A stretch of 64,000 bases of DNA, taken from positions 868,001-932,000 of the forward strand of contig JADWQD010000007.1 in the NCBI GenBank assembly GCA_016110215.1. Reading direction: 5' to 3'. This document shows, one piece after another, positions 45,329 through 57,200 of the stretch (positions within the stretch are counted from its first letter, which is position 1; the number at the start of each line of letters is the position of its first letter). The notes under the pieces are model-generated. The model saw only the letters and a program-made list of their open reading frames with translations. It was not told the DNA's origin and ran no database searches. The position numbers and the translations under genes are program-made. The stretch is from Capronia americana. Lineage: Eukaryota > Ascomycota > Eurotiomycetes > Chaetothyriales > Herpotrichiellaceae.

Positions 45329-45841
45329 GCGAGGATATCGTACATACATAGGTCGTCAGACTCGTTCTAATTGCGATCTGGGCACACCTCTGACCAGACA
45401 CTGAGGAGTTGAGCCAAGTCAGACAATTTGGGGCTGAAAGGCAATTTTAAGGCGACGCGTGAGGCGCGCTTCAGGTCCCGGCATTATGATTGGCTGGATA
45501 TTGCGGGCACCGAAATAGATCTAACTAAGTTAGGCCCGCTCCTGCCGTTAGCTGAATCGACGCTGACTGGCAGCTGAGATCTCTTCACCTTCATCTCTCT
45601 CTCTTTAATCTCGTCCGTCCGGATCACTGTTTGTTGCGCTCGCTAATACTGACGTCGGGGTTCCAAGATCCTCATGAATTCGTCACACAGCGTCTTTAGT
45701 TGCTGTGACTTGGTGTAACGCGTGCGTGTGTCGTCCGCTCAGCGCGATTGAAATAAGGCCCCCGACCCCTTCCCAGCAGCCTTGGACACAGAACACATCC
45801 CGAACCTCAATACAAGTCCCACATCCTTCCTTGGGGCAACA
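45329..45841. other. Intergenic region with CCAAT-type element
   Basis: 513 bases. ATTGGCT at about 45489-45495 is a reverse CCAAT box. A pyrimidine-rich run (TCATCTCTCTCTCTTT, about 45590-45606) lies upstream of the next start. No gene. Confidence 0.45.
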
Positions 45842-47922
45842 ATGGCGGAAGCCGGCCTCGTCGCCACTATTGTCGGCATTGCCGGCGCGGGTGTCAAACT
45901 CTCAATCACACTGTACACGTTCTCTGAAACAGTCGCCACCGCGTCCTCGGAGATCAAAAACGTGGCCCGAGATGTCTCGCTCACTTCGTCTGTTCTCGAA
46001 CAACTGGGCGCCAATCTCAAGCAAGACGAGCAAGCGAAGCTGTATTCTGGCTCGGCGGTTCAGACGGCCAAGGACGTCATGACCGAATGCGAGGCCGTGT
46101 TCCAGGAGATCGATGGCGTTTTGGCGAAAGCCACTGACAGTGTGGCGAAACGATGGCCGAGGAAGGGCGGCAAAGTGGCCCTGTCGGCAATGGACCGGTT
46201 GAAGTGGCCATTTTTGCAGCCGAAGATGGCGCTTCTGAGGGGCAATCTGGAGAGGCTAAAGAGCACGCTGGTGCTGATGTTAAATGTGTTGACTTATGCG
46301 CGAGATTTGCGAGTCGAGTAAGTTGGTCGGTGGTTCCAGGGCGAGCAACGATAGACTGATCTTTGAATTAGGAAAGAGTCCTCTCCCACTGGCAGAGGGA
46401 ACGATTTGTACCAGCGGACTCTGTTGGAGAATCTATTCCTCGCGAACCAACAGGCCACGAGGAAGTACGAGACACTACTCAAGATGATTGAGTCACAGGG
46501 AGAGGACGCCCTCGCCGCGACCGGCCAGTCGCTGTACCAGGATCCAAGCTCGGAGCCAGGGCTGGCTCCATCGGTCAGACACTCGCTCAAACACGTCGAA
46601 CGGGCGTTGCTGCAGTTCGAGCGCTCGGCCCCGATTTCGTACGGCAGCTCACGGATGGGGGTCCACGTAGAATTAGAGAAGGAGCTCTCTAGATCTCGCG
46701 ACGCTAGAGGAGGGCTCAAGCCCTGGGTATTGGTCTCGATCTCGCGCAAAGAGGAAGTCCCACCTTCGTACAACGAGTCGTGGATCCCATCTGAGGGGGA
46801 GATGTACGGGTCAATGGCGGCCGGAGCCCTCGAGGGTCTGACGGCTGCTGACTATGATGAACGATCCCGATCGCGGTCCCGGTCGCGATCGCGCGTGCGC
46901 TTTCAAGAGCAATATCACGACCCGTACCAGCCCTACCAGCATTCGCAGCCGGGGCCCAGCAGAAAGACTGACGCCCTCCAGGCGGAGATTGATGAGACCG
47001 TCGGCCTGATGCACGAGAACATCAATCGAGTTGTCTCGCGGGGGGAAAGGCGCCTGGACTCGTTGGTGGATAACACAGATCCGTTAAACTCCGGGGCAGT
47101 CAAGTTTCGCAAGGGCGAGCGGACGAAGACCTGGTACGAGTCGATTTTGGATTCGATCCCCTCGCCCAATTCGGCCATCAATTCATTTCAAAAGTGAGTC
47201 TGAGCTCTATATTTCTAATGCCCAGAGGGGGAATTAGCCAATGCTGACTGGCCTTCTTCGGTCCTACCAGAACCGTGAAGAACACAGGTCTCTTCTTCGG
47301 CGTCGACGACAACAAAGAGAATCCAGACACAGTCCTCGAATATCGCAAGGACTCACGGCTGGCGTCGCCGCCCAACTCGCCCGGCGCCAAACTGGGCCGA
47401 TCCTCGACGTTTGACGAAATGCTCAGGTCGCCTTCGTCGGAAGGCCAACTCACGCCCCCTTCCACCATCGTATCCAAGGAAGAGGACCCGGGTGTTGCTG
47501 CTGAGAAGGCGTCCGAGCCTGAGACGGAGCTGCACCCTCCACAGCCCGAATCAGCCGGCGAGGCCGCCAAGGTTCAGAATAAAATCCCGTTCCTCGTACC
47601 CGCCGAGAACGAGGCCGGAGACATAAGCGGACGGACTACGCCTGAGGGGACGACAAATCTGGAAGAAAAGACTCCTGAGACCGAGGACACTAAAATGGGG
47701 GCTGGGGGAGAGAACGCAATGGGGCAGGTCTCGAACGACAAGGACGCGCACGAGCAAGAGTCAGTGAAGGCAGAAGAAAGCCAAACCCCAGAAGTGGCGG
47801 CAGAAGTGAACCCCTCCAAGTCCAAGGGCAAAGGCAAGGGGAAAGCCACCGAGGTCGCAACGGACGAACAACCAGATGAGATCGACCAACTGCTCAAGGA
47901 GTGGACTACCGTGTACGAGTGA
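45842..47922 (+). CDS. Fungal HeLo/STAND-N-like protein carrying an anchor-less R-SNARE motif
   Basis: Exons 45842-46317, 46372-47193 and 47271-47922 give 649 aa. Residues 1-~150 (MAEAGLVATIVGIAGAGVKL onward) resemble the helical N-terminal domain of fungal STAND/NLR-like proteins. Residues ~345-352 are an RSRS repeat. Residues ~358-415 read as a synaptobrevin-type coiled coil: ALQAEIDETVGLM, NINRVVSRGERRLDSL, DNTDPL and VKFRKG, closely matching Snc1/VAMP proteins. The Arg of VSRGE sits at the expected zero-layer site. No transmembrane segment follows, only a Ser/Pro/Glu-rich tail ending in KSKGKGKGKATE. Known SNARE proteins lacking an anchor (tomosyn, amisyn) act as regulators of fusion; such a role here is inference. 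There is no NACHT/NB-ARC or effector domain. Confidence 0.8.
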
Positions 47923-48556
47923 CTGACTTGATGGACACGGATCCCGATATTGTGGGATGAAGTTGAAACAGGAAAAGCTTTTCTCATGCATGCATGCGTG
48001 CGTATTTATTCTTTGGCCGATTTACAGGAGTTCGGCGAAAGGGCCAATTCGAGGGCGGAATCTCGTGTGACTATCCGTCTATCTGTCTATATCCCGTATG
48101 CATACGAGTGCGAATACGGGGCACGCATCATATACATTGGCGAGTCGAGCACGAGTTACAATTGTGGATTAACTACATAGCCCAAGAAGGTGAGACTGAG
48201 CATCGAGAGGCTGAAGGGAATCAGTACTCCGCGTAGTTACATGATCATGCTTGCACTGCCTACAGTTCTCTACCCGTGTCCCGTGGCGCTCTCGAATTTT
48301 TTGACTCCATATCAATCTACGCCGCGCATCTGGTGAGAGACTTTGAGGCCGTGCCAGATTGGGACAGATACCGGTCGACGAGCCGTCCGACGCGACAAGG
48401 ATGGTGACGGAGGCTTCTCGCACCTGCTTGCTCTACCCAAGACTCGCAAATCATCTTGGATGTTGTTTCTGCCAACAAGACTGGCCTTCTAGACGCTCAC
48501 AACCTCCTCAACTGTGGCTGGTATCAGGGAAGACAGAGGAAGAATGAACGAGGGAG
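47923..48556. other. Intergenic region
   Basis: About 630 bases of 3' UTR and spacer. No gene was seen. Confidence 0.4.
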
Positions 48557-49062
48557 ATGACAGACGTGACGGGCAAGAAGAGCTTCGTTATACTACCACA
48601 ACGTCGCATGCGAGAGCAAGCTGCAGATGAGATCGGGGCAAAGGCACAAAAGGAGCTCCCACCGCAGTTCGCAAAGGTTGCGGCGAAGAAGGGGTGGCCT
48701 TTCGTCCAGGTCATCACTGATGCTCAGGCGCCACGGAATATTTTCTGGGCCGAGAAGTCGCTTCTCGTCGGGACGGTGGCGCTGGGCAGCGACCACATAC
48801 CGGCTCTGGTGTCACCCAAGCCTGCTTTCACGCTCATCTGTTGAATCTATACTCGCAAGGTCAGGGCTCTACCGACCAATGGAGTCAGGAAACACGACTT
48901 GACTCCTCAACTTTGGTCGACGCAGGCCAGGAATTGGGTCCGGTCTGTCTTTCGACAACCGTTGACTCGGGTGAAAAGTTCGAGTTGTGCTTCGGCACGT
49001 CGGTACCGTGCCAAAGACTACTAAATGAAAAGGAGGCTGCTTTGTACATTGCAGAGGATTGA
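48557..49062 (+). pseudogene. Coding-like pair of frames, possibly a broken gene
   Basis: A 95-codon frame (MTDVTGKKSFVILPQRRMRE to SPKPAFTLIC, 48557-48844) is followed at once, in another frame, by a second fluent segment (LNLYSQGQGSTDQWSQETRL onward to 49062). Both have coherent composition, and together they would give ~165 aa if one frameshift or an unrecognised intron joined them. No good GT-AG pair is visible at the junction, so a frameshifted gene is the simplest idea. No family recognised. Confidence 0.3.
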
Positions 49063-49443
49063 GGACGTGGTGTTACCATGAGGAAGAGATGAGGCAGAGA
49101 TGAGGGCAATGTCAAGTCTTGGACAAGGCGAGACGGTGATTGTTCGGGGTGCTCCTTTGATTGGTGGACTGGCCTGGGGCTCCACTCTAGACGTAAACAA
49201 CCTCTAGTTGCCCGCAATGCAAGCCGATTCAGCGCTTCAATGCAACTTCAGTCGCAATTGAACGGGCATTCCTGCATCAAATCGTCCGTGGACTGCCCCT
49301 TGACTCGATCGCTCGGAGGAGGAGGTATTTTTATCATGAGAATCGATAGTATTTAGTCACCGGCCAACTCTGCGCCCGCGCATGCGACCGACTTCCCTCA
49401 CAAACGCGAAACTTCACCCTGCTCACCCACCAGCAAACCGCAC
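49063..49443. other. Promoter region of the dsn1-like gene
   Basis: 381 bases with no coding signal. This is the presumed promoter and leader of the next gene. Confidence 0.4.
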
Positions 49444-51374
49444 ATGATCATGCTCGTGGCGCGTCCGCCCCTACACCCTTTGCCAATGTCACCTGTCCAA
49501 AGGCCGACGCGAAGATTAAGCACAAGAATTCAAGAGAAGGAAGACGCGCCGCCGCATCCAAGCCAGGTGCAAACCAATGGACATGTGAAGCCGATCGCCG
49601 CTTCTTCGTATCCAGCTGCTGCACAGAACGCGAAGGCAAATGCAAGGAAAAGGAAAATGAGTAGGTTTGCGCAAAAAGCTGGCACGTGGGAGCCGAACAC
49701 AATTGCTTACATCTGGAACCCAGATTACGACGAGGAGGACGATGGTTTCATGTTCAAACGCGTCAAAAAGAAGGAACCGGAACCCAAACCGGCTAAAGAA
49801 GAGAAGGCCACTGCTCCTGTTGAAGATGACGCGCCGAAATCACAACATGCGCCCCCGGACAAAGCGGGCGTGGTCAAGAACGACGACACAGCATCCAAGC
49901 CGAAAGCGAGGCGGAAGAGAATGTCATTTTCCACACCGAAGCCGAAAGACGATCCGCCTCCTCGTCGGTCGAAGCGGCTGTCCAAGGACAATGACCATGC
50001 CGATGCGAGCCCTGCGAAGAAACCCGCTCGCAAAGAGGCGTCTTCGAAACAGCCTGAGCAACAGGCCGAACACCGGCCACAGGAATCCCCTAGTAGAGGC
50101 ACTCGTAGAGAGCCTCCAAAGAAGCACTCAGAACAAAAATCTGAAATCCAGGCAGGCCAGTCGCCTAGAAAGCAACGAAAGGAGCAAAAGGAGGGGAGAC
50201 CAAATGACCAACATCCCAGAAGTGTCCAAGATGGTCATCAGGCAGAGACCGTCCCGACTTTACAAGAGAATGGCTCTGCGACGAGAATTGCCCTACCGCT
50301 GGCGGACACTCCTGTGATCAAGCGCAACAAAGCCATGCGTGAGAGTAAGGCGGGCAAGGGTGAAAGGAGGAGTAGTTTGGGCAACCGTGGACGACGGGCA
50401 AGCTCGCTCATCGAGTCTGGGACTTCTAACGGTAAGCGAGGCAATGCACAGAAAAAGACTGGTCTTGGCTAACGCAGCGTGTAGCATTACCTCACTCAGA
50501 GGTGGACGCTGCGGACTACTACAAGCACATTGAAAGCGAAGGCCTCCCAGAACCCAGGCGGATGAGGCAACTACTCACCTGGTGTGCGGAACGTGCATTG
50601 GACGAGAAGCCTATTGGCACAGAATTTGAGCACTCAAGTGCCCGACAAGCAGGTTGGTAGCCTTTCGGCGATCTACACACTTGATGACCATGCTGAAATT
50701 GTGCCCAGCTCGAGTAATTGAGGAGGAACTGCTAAAAGACTTATCAAACAAGTCGGAATTATCAGACTGGTTCACCCGAGAAGACGTTCCGATACCAAAG
50801 CAACCACTTCCCGAACGGCCAAATCCAAAGAATGTGCAGAATCTCGAGAAGCTTGCAGAGCTGGAAGAACAGATAAAAAGGTTAGATGATCAAGACAACT
50901 TTTAGGAAACGTGACTGACGCTGTCTCAGGCTTCGGATTGAGAAGGAAGCACTGGAATCGTTCTTGCAACCCCCGAACCTACCAACATTATACCGAGGCA
51001 ACACAGAGACAATACCCCGGGAAGTGGAGCGATCACTGCTCTCCGAGGCTGAAGCAGCTGCACTTGACTCGATAGCTCTTGCCGGCAATCCCACTTCAGC
51101 AGACAAAATATCACAGAGAGTCAACGAAATATTGGAATCAATAGGTCCGACGATTGACCAATTTGCGGATGGGGTCCACCGGCTGGGTCAATATCAAACT
51201 GTAGCAGAAGATGTAGCAGGCAGAACATTGGCCCTCTGCGCCGAGAAACTTACGGAGCGAGAGAAGCAAGGGAGAAAGAAGGCACTGGCGACAACAGGCC
51301 AGATGCAACAACAGGACACGCCACCGAAGGATATAGCGAGCGTGCTGCGAAGTTTGAGCCGAGCAGATCGATGA
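49444..51374 (+). CDS. dsn1: Kinetochore protein Dsn1/Mis13 of the MIS12 complex
   Basis: Exons 49444-50431, 50485-50652, 50709-50880 and 50930-51374 give 590 aa. The diagnostic box runs across the first intron: RRSSLGNRGRRASSLIESGT, then a Ser-Asn turn, LPHSEVDAADYYKHIESEGL, PEPRRMRQLLTWCAERAL. It is followed by RVIEEELLKDLSN and a coiled coil (NLEKLAELEEQIKRLRIEKE). Dsn1 is one of four MIS12-complex subunits bridging CENP-C/inner kinetochore and Ndc80. The RRxS sites in the first box correspond to the Aurora B/Ipl1-regulated segment of Dsn1. The N-terminal ~320 residues are basic, Lys/Pro-rich and disordered. Another Met (LPMSPVQ) lies 14 residues in, so the exact start is uncertain. Confidence 0.92.
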
Positions 51375-53054
51375 TGGGTAATGTTTCTCGCGAAATGTGC
51401 TGCTACTCAGTCTGCAACATGAATGAAATGCCTGACGACCTGTGTGATCGAGTAAAAAAGGCACTCGCTATAATAAGAGATGGGCCGCCAGTGTCCAGAG
51501 TCCAGCCATTGACTAAGCGTCGAGAGATTTACCCTTCACTCCTTAATCCAGGAGACTCTCGTTCAAAACCAACTGCGCCACATCCTGACGCCACATCTCG
51601 TCGATCTGGATCTCAGCCAAGGTCGGTGGCTGTTGTAAGCCACGCGCTACCGGACCGCTACGTCACTTTGCGCCAGTCAATGTCGACTCGCCAGATTCCT
51701 GTTCAACCTCGACTTGATTGAACCTTCCGACCCAAAACCCTGATTCTGTTGATGCAAGAAACCGTGGAGAGCTTGGCAAGAGGCTACTAGCCATTCGATT
51801 GCCTGCGTGAAGCGTCATCCAAGACCACCAGGGGGTCGGGCGAGCCCGTGTTCTACGGTTGAGCCTCGATAGCTACGTTGCTGCCCGCTCTTGCCTGTTG
51901 ATCCTCCATGCAGGGAAACGAGGAATGGTCGTCACACGAAAGACAGTATTCGTACTGGGTAGGCATGTATGTAGCATTGCACTTTCCAGTAAGGGACTTG
52001 ATTTAAATGCAGCTGCTTCCCCGTCTTGTTGCAGTCAACACTTCGAAGTCTCTCACCCGCAAGTGACATTTATCCTCACCTAAACTTATCACTACCCGCA
52101 TTCTTTCTCTTCCACACCTGCTACTGTGATCAACTACGCCCGGTTCACAACCTCTAGCCCTCCTCATCAGAAAGCATAGGAGCGAAACAGAGTCGGCCAA
52201 CTCACGAACGCCAACCCAAGTCAAAGCCCCAGCCTTCCCTCGGCGAACCCCAGCTCGATCCTGAGGCCAAGAAGGAACTTCGCAGACTGAAAAAGCTCGT
52301 CCCTCTACACCTCAGACCTCTAGCACGAATTGCTGAGAAAAATGCCGTTTCTCTACACAAAGTGAGTGCCTTTTCCCTGCGCTCGCATGTGAGCGCGAAT
52401 TGCCACGTTCCTTCCACTACTGCCTTGTTCGCATTTAGGTCCAGGAATGCTAACTGGGGAACAGAAACTGGGGCGGTCGTCGCGCAGGCGGGGGAGTGAC
52501 AGTTGATCGTCATGGCGTGAGACGGAATCCGTTCAGATTCAGGATTGGAAGGTTCAATTGTTTTCGCTGAGCAGTCGAGGCACCGTCGACAAGCGAGAAT
52601 CGGAAGATTTAGACAACGGCGAGCAAGAGCATGACATGCACCTTGGTTGAAAGTGTGATGGAGTCGAGCCGAAATGGGGAGAGGCCGATGGTAAGGCCGT
52701 GGCACTGAGTGTCCCTAAGCGTCAGGCGTCCGGATGTCAATTTGAATTCGGCCACGAGGCGAACACAGAGATGGGGCAGGGGGACGGGGCATGAATACGA
52801 AGCAACAAAAGGAGCTCGCGGAGGGTTCCAATATCAGCAGATCAGTCCTGCCACCAGCCTGGTAATCCTACATAGCGACAACGAACAGGGGACGTGATAC
52901 TCTGTTTTAATTCCGATCTCAGTAGATTCTCTGACGCATCCACCATGGTCATTAGAGCGTTTGTGTAGTGGTACAGTTCTCCGGACACATGTCAATCCAC
53001 CGTGATCCCATCAACATTACATGTCGCTTATCCGTGCCCACAAGTACATGAAAA
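51375..53054. other. Intergenic region with a possible small coding segment
   Basis: 1.7 kb between two convergent genes. At about 52190-52362 (+) one frame reads LDPEAKKELRRLKKLVPLHL, RPLARIAEKNAVSLHK and ends at a GTGAGT donor. No start codon lies in the same open frame, so a preceding exon would be needed. Otherwise nothing recognisable. Confidence 0.35.
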
Positions 53055-53782
53055 TCAGTCGACGGCAACCTTGTGCGGCGGTTCCTCGCTCCCGACAGAG
53101 CTGGTGGAGGGCGTCACTTTGGTATTCTGGGTGGCGGTAGTATCGTCGTCGTCATCCCAGGCATCATCCGGAGCATTCTCGTCCCAATGGTCCAATTCCT
53201 CCTCGATAGTCCTCGTAGGTACAACACCGGTCTCTTGTCCGTCATCGCCCGCTCTCAGTGCACCATTAGCACCCTCGCCGAGCTCTAGATCCTCACCCTC
53301 TAACCCGTCACCGGTCAGAGCGGAGTACTTCGCCCGACGCCTTCGCTCTGCTGACCGTCGATGATATGCGCTCGCTACCGCCAGCGCGGCCAAACTCCCG
53401 AGGACATTCGCAAGCACATCCCACGCATCGAATTCGCGGTCGTTGGGTAACAATCCCTGCGCGACTTCACTCCCCACGCCCAGCAAGAGAGTACATATGA
53501 TGAGCGTCAAGTGGATGACCCGCCGGCGCGCGGTGTCGAATATAAAGTAGAAGACGGCGGTGAGGAGGAAGAAACAGATGAAGTGTAATGCTTTGTCCGA
53601 CTGAGACGGGATGTAGGGTTGGGCGGCAGCGGGGGTGGAAGGCAGGGAGGAGGACGGAAGGAGACCGAGACTGGAGGAGAAGAGGAGGAGGATCAGGAAA
53701 CCGACTAGCACACGTTAGCAGAAGCGTAACTAGGCAAGGGGGCGGAGGGGAACTTGCTTGCAAAGGGAAAACGGATTCGCAT
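53055..53782 (-). CDS. VanZ-like membrane protein
   Basis: Exons 53758-53782 (25 nt) and 53055-53704 give 224 aa. Exon 1 encodes only MRIRFPFA; the intron appears to use a GC donor (A/GCAAGT) with TGCTAG as acceptor. This alone keeps the frame and yields MRIRFPFAIGFLILLLFSSS, the expected first helix. The VanZ-type core follows: QSDKALHFICFFLLTAVFYF, GSEVAQGLLPNDREFDAWDV, LANVLGSLAALAVA, about four membrane segments in all. The C-terminal ~90 residues are acidic and cytosolic (DHWDENAPDDAWDDDDD). Biochemical role of fungal VanZ-like proteins is unknown. It is divergent from spt7 across ~430 bases. Confidence 0.85.
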
Positions 53783-54215
53783 CGTATCGAATTGGTTTGT
53801 GTTCGAGGAGAGTGTTGAGTTTGGCGACAGAACAACAGCATGTAGCCGATCTTATGCGAGAGTCTTAGGCCGCAGGTCACCTGGAGGTTTAAGTTGCAGT
53901 TGGAGAAGCGCTGGACCTGGAGCCACTGGGACTGCCACTCCCTGACTGCTCGCTCATACCTTCTTTCAACCTCCAACGTCCTTCCCGTAGGACATCAGCA
54001 TCAGCACCCGCCAACTTGCGCATCACCCAGCGCGAGTAATTCGACAGTTGTGCTCTTCAATTCCCCGGATCTCATCACCGGCACGTCCAAGGCTTCTGCT
54101 CCCCGATTTTGATGTCCCGCCGCCATCTCGCTGATCTTGCGCGCGCGCGGGAAATTCTGCAGGTCACGCTGGCATCCGCACCCTCAGTCACCATTACGCG
54201 GGGGCAATCCCGGCC
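53783..54215. other. Shared divergent promoter of the VanZ-like gene and spt7
   Basis: 433 bases between divergent ATGs at 53782 (minus) and 54216 (plus). No TATA box is evident, as is usual for housekeeping promoters. Confidence 0.55.
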
Positions 54216-57200
54216 ATGTCGGTATCATGGCCGCCCCCGAACTCGCAGAAACCACCAGACGATGAACCACTTCTACATTCCTTACACCGAGACTCTCTTA
54301 TGAATGGCCTCCTTCGAGCACCCTCCCGGCCCCATACCCCGAGTTCCTTCAAGTTGCGCAGTCTGGGAAGCGGTGGTTCCCAATCCGGGCAACCTGCGGA
54401 GCCGGAAGCCAGTCTCGACGAAGATGCCCAGATTGTCCGCTTTCGCGCACTCTTCCAAGAGACCGAGGGGAAACTTGCGACACTCTTTAACGATGTCGGA
54501 CAGGTCGTCGTCCCTCAAAGGCGCATTCCCGTCGCTGCATCTCAGACGCAATCCGCAGAACCCTCCGCACCCATCCCTGCTCCTATATCCAAGAAGCGCA
54601 AGTTAGACGACGATGATGACTACGACGAGTATGACGAGGACGAGGACGATGAAGACGAGTCCGCCAATGCTTCAAAGGCATCCCCTCTCAAGGACAAGCC
54701 GAACAAAGTTCACATTGTCGCCGACGCTACCTCGTCGCCGGTCCCGAGGCCCGCTCCGCCTCCCTCCATCCCCTCCGATCCTGCAAAGACCCTCTCCAAG
54801 ACCGGCGCCGTCAAACAGAAAGAAGATGCAGAGGACGCTCGGAAGAAGCTAGAAGAGTCCAAGCGCAAGGAGATCGAGACCGTCAAGAAAATGTCGCGAA
54901 CCATGTTCTTCACCTTGGAAAGTGACCGGGACGCCATGTTGGATCAACAACGTCTTGACGAGGCCGAGCGTCGCGCCGAAGCCGAAGCCGAAGGCCATGC
55001 AAGCCGACAGAATGCCGCCACGCAGCAAGGAAGTCTGAGCAAGGCCAACCTTGGCGCATCCAGTCTGACCCTGAAGAACCTCATTGCCCGTTTGGACGAA
55101 CACCGGAACTTGGTGCATGCGACAGAGTCGGAACTGCGCGCGCTGATGAGCGAGGTCCGCAAGAATCGAAGCAAATGGGCAAGTGAGGACAAAGTCGGCC
55201 AGGAAGAACTGTACGAAGCCGCCGAGAAGGTCCTGACTGAACTGAAAGCGCATACCGAACACTCGACTCCCTTCCTCAACCCGGTCAAGAAGAAGGACGC
55301 CCCAGACTATTACCTCATCATCAAGTACCCCATGGACCTCGGCACCATGACCAAGAAACTCAAGCAGTTCGCTTACAAGTCGAAGAAGGAGTTCGTCGAC
55401 GATTTGACGCAGATATGGAAGAACTGTCTCAAGTTCAACAGCAATCCTGACCATCTGTTTCGCAAGCACGCGCTATTCATGCAGAAGGAGACGGACAAGC
55501 TGGTGCCCCTGATTCCGGATATAGTCATTCGAGATCGCGCTGAAGTCGAGGCTGAAGAGAGGAGGCAGCAGATTGCAAATGGTGAGCTGGAGGCGGAGGC
55601 GGAGGAGAGCGACGACGAACCTATTATGTCGTCCAGAGGCCGTAAAGCTCCCAAGAAAAGCGCCAAAAAGGGCGGCTCGACATCGCGCGCACCACCTGAA
55701 ACTACTCCGATCCCCGAAACAAAGCCAGTCTTGCAGTCCTTGAGCTCGGTACAGAACGGGATTCGAGCCGAGTCTGAAGTTGATGGGAGTCAAGGTCATT
55801 CAACACCGCCACCAGGAATGTTGACCCCGGCGGGAGCATATGGCCCGGGAAGTGTGATTGGCGCTGGAAGTGAAGGCATGGACTTGGATATCCCTGCCTT
55901 ACCTTCACAGGCACCGACGCCCGAGTATGAAGACGAAGATTACAAACTTTGGAAACAGAAGACCAAGAAAGATCGTGCGTTGCTCGCCGCGGCGCGGCAC
56001 AAGCTATTTCGGGGAGACAAATTGAATGCTGAAGAAACCGCACTGCTGCGAAGCAAAGCAGGGATGCGCAAGTGGCAGCGAATGCAGCAAGAAGCTACGT
56101 CGAGCGACATTGCCGAGCTCGGCGCCGATACATCGGAGCGACAAAGAAAGGCCGAGATGCAGGGGCAAACGCTGGCTGAGGGGATGGAAGTTGAGGAAGA
56201 AAGCATGCTTCCGGACTACTACGACTGTCTCTCCGCCATCCCCGATATCGACCCTCGACTGCAGTGGGAACAAGACGCAGAAGGCCAAGTCATTGATCGC
56301 GGGGAGGAATACATGCGTCTCGTCCCACCCGGCCATTTCGTCGCACCCGAAAGCAGACTCTCCAAGAAAATAGACAGCAACATGCGTCAGCTGCAGGATA
56401 CCCGCAAAGTCGTCTCTAAGATCGCCGTCGTCAAGCAGATGCAGCTGCAATCACAAACTTATCAGAACCAGTTCCAGAAGTACCAGGCCGAGCCGTTCGT
56501 CGAGGCGGATATCCCGAATCATGTCGTGAGTGACGATGGGCCGGTGATGGCGCCCTGGGTGTGCAAGGCCGCGTTTCAAAGGGCTATCGGCAAGATTTTC
56601 TTCCACGCCGGCTTTGAAGAGTTTCAGCCTTCAGCACTAGATGCCGTGACGGATCTCGCAGCGGATTTCTTCCAGCGGTTATGCACGGCGTTGGTGAGCT
56701 ACAAGGAAGAATACAAGATTCCGGTCGCGACCACGGTGGCCGGGGTACTAGGACCAAGAACGGAAACGACCTACAAATCCCCACATACTAGCGAGGAAGC
56801 GATTCTTCACGCGTTGCATTCGGGCGGAATGACCATGAACGACCTGGATCTCTACGCCCGCGAGGACATCGACCGTTTCGCCGCGAAGCTTACCACCATG
56901 CATGACCGCATGAAAGCGCATCTGGCCGATCTCCTCCGCCCGGCACTGACCGACGAAACAGCCCACGGACAAGGTTCCTTCGCCGACGGCGGCGAACAAT
57001 TCGTCGGCGGCGACTTTGCAGGCGACCTCGACGAGGATTTCTTCGGCTTCCGCGAACTGGGACTCGACAAGGAATTTGGAATGGCGAGCTTGACCGTGCC
57101 GTTCCACATCCTGCAGAATAGATTGGGTATGCATAATCAGACCGTTGGACCGGTAGATGTTGGGGAGTCGATGTTCAAGGAACCGCAGCGCTGGCCGAGA

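Noticed and set aside
52202..52705. 167-codon minus-strand frame
   Set aside because: Arg/Cys/Ser-rich and opposite the more plausible basic segment on the plus strand.
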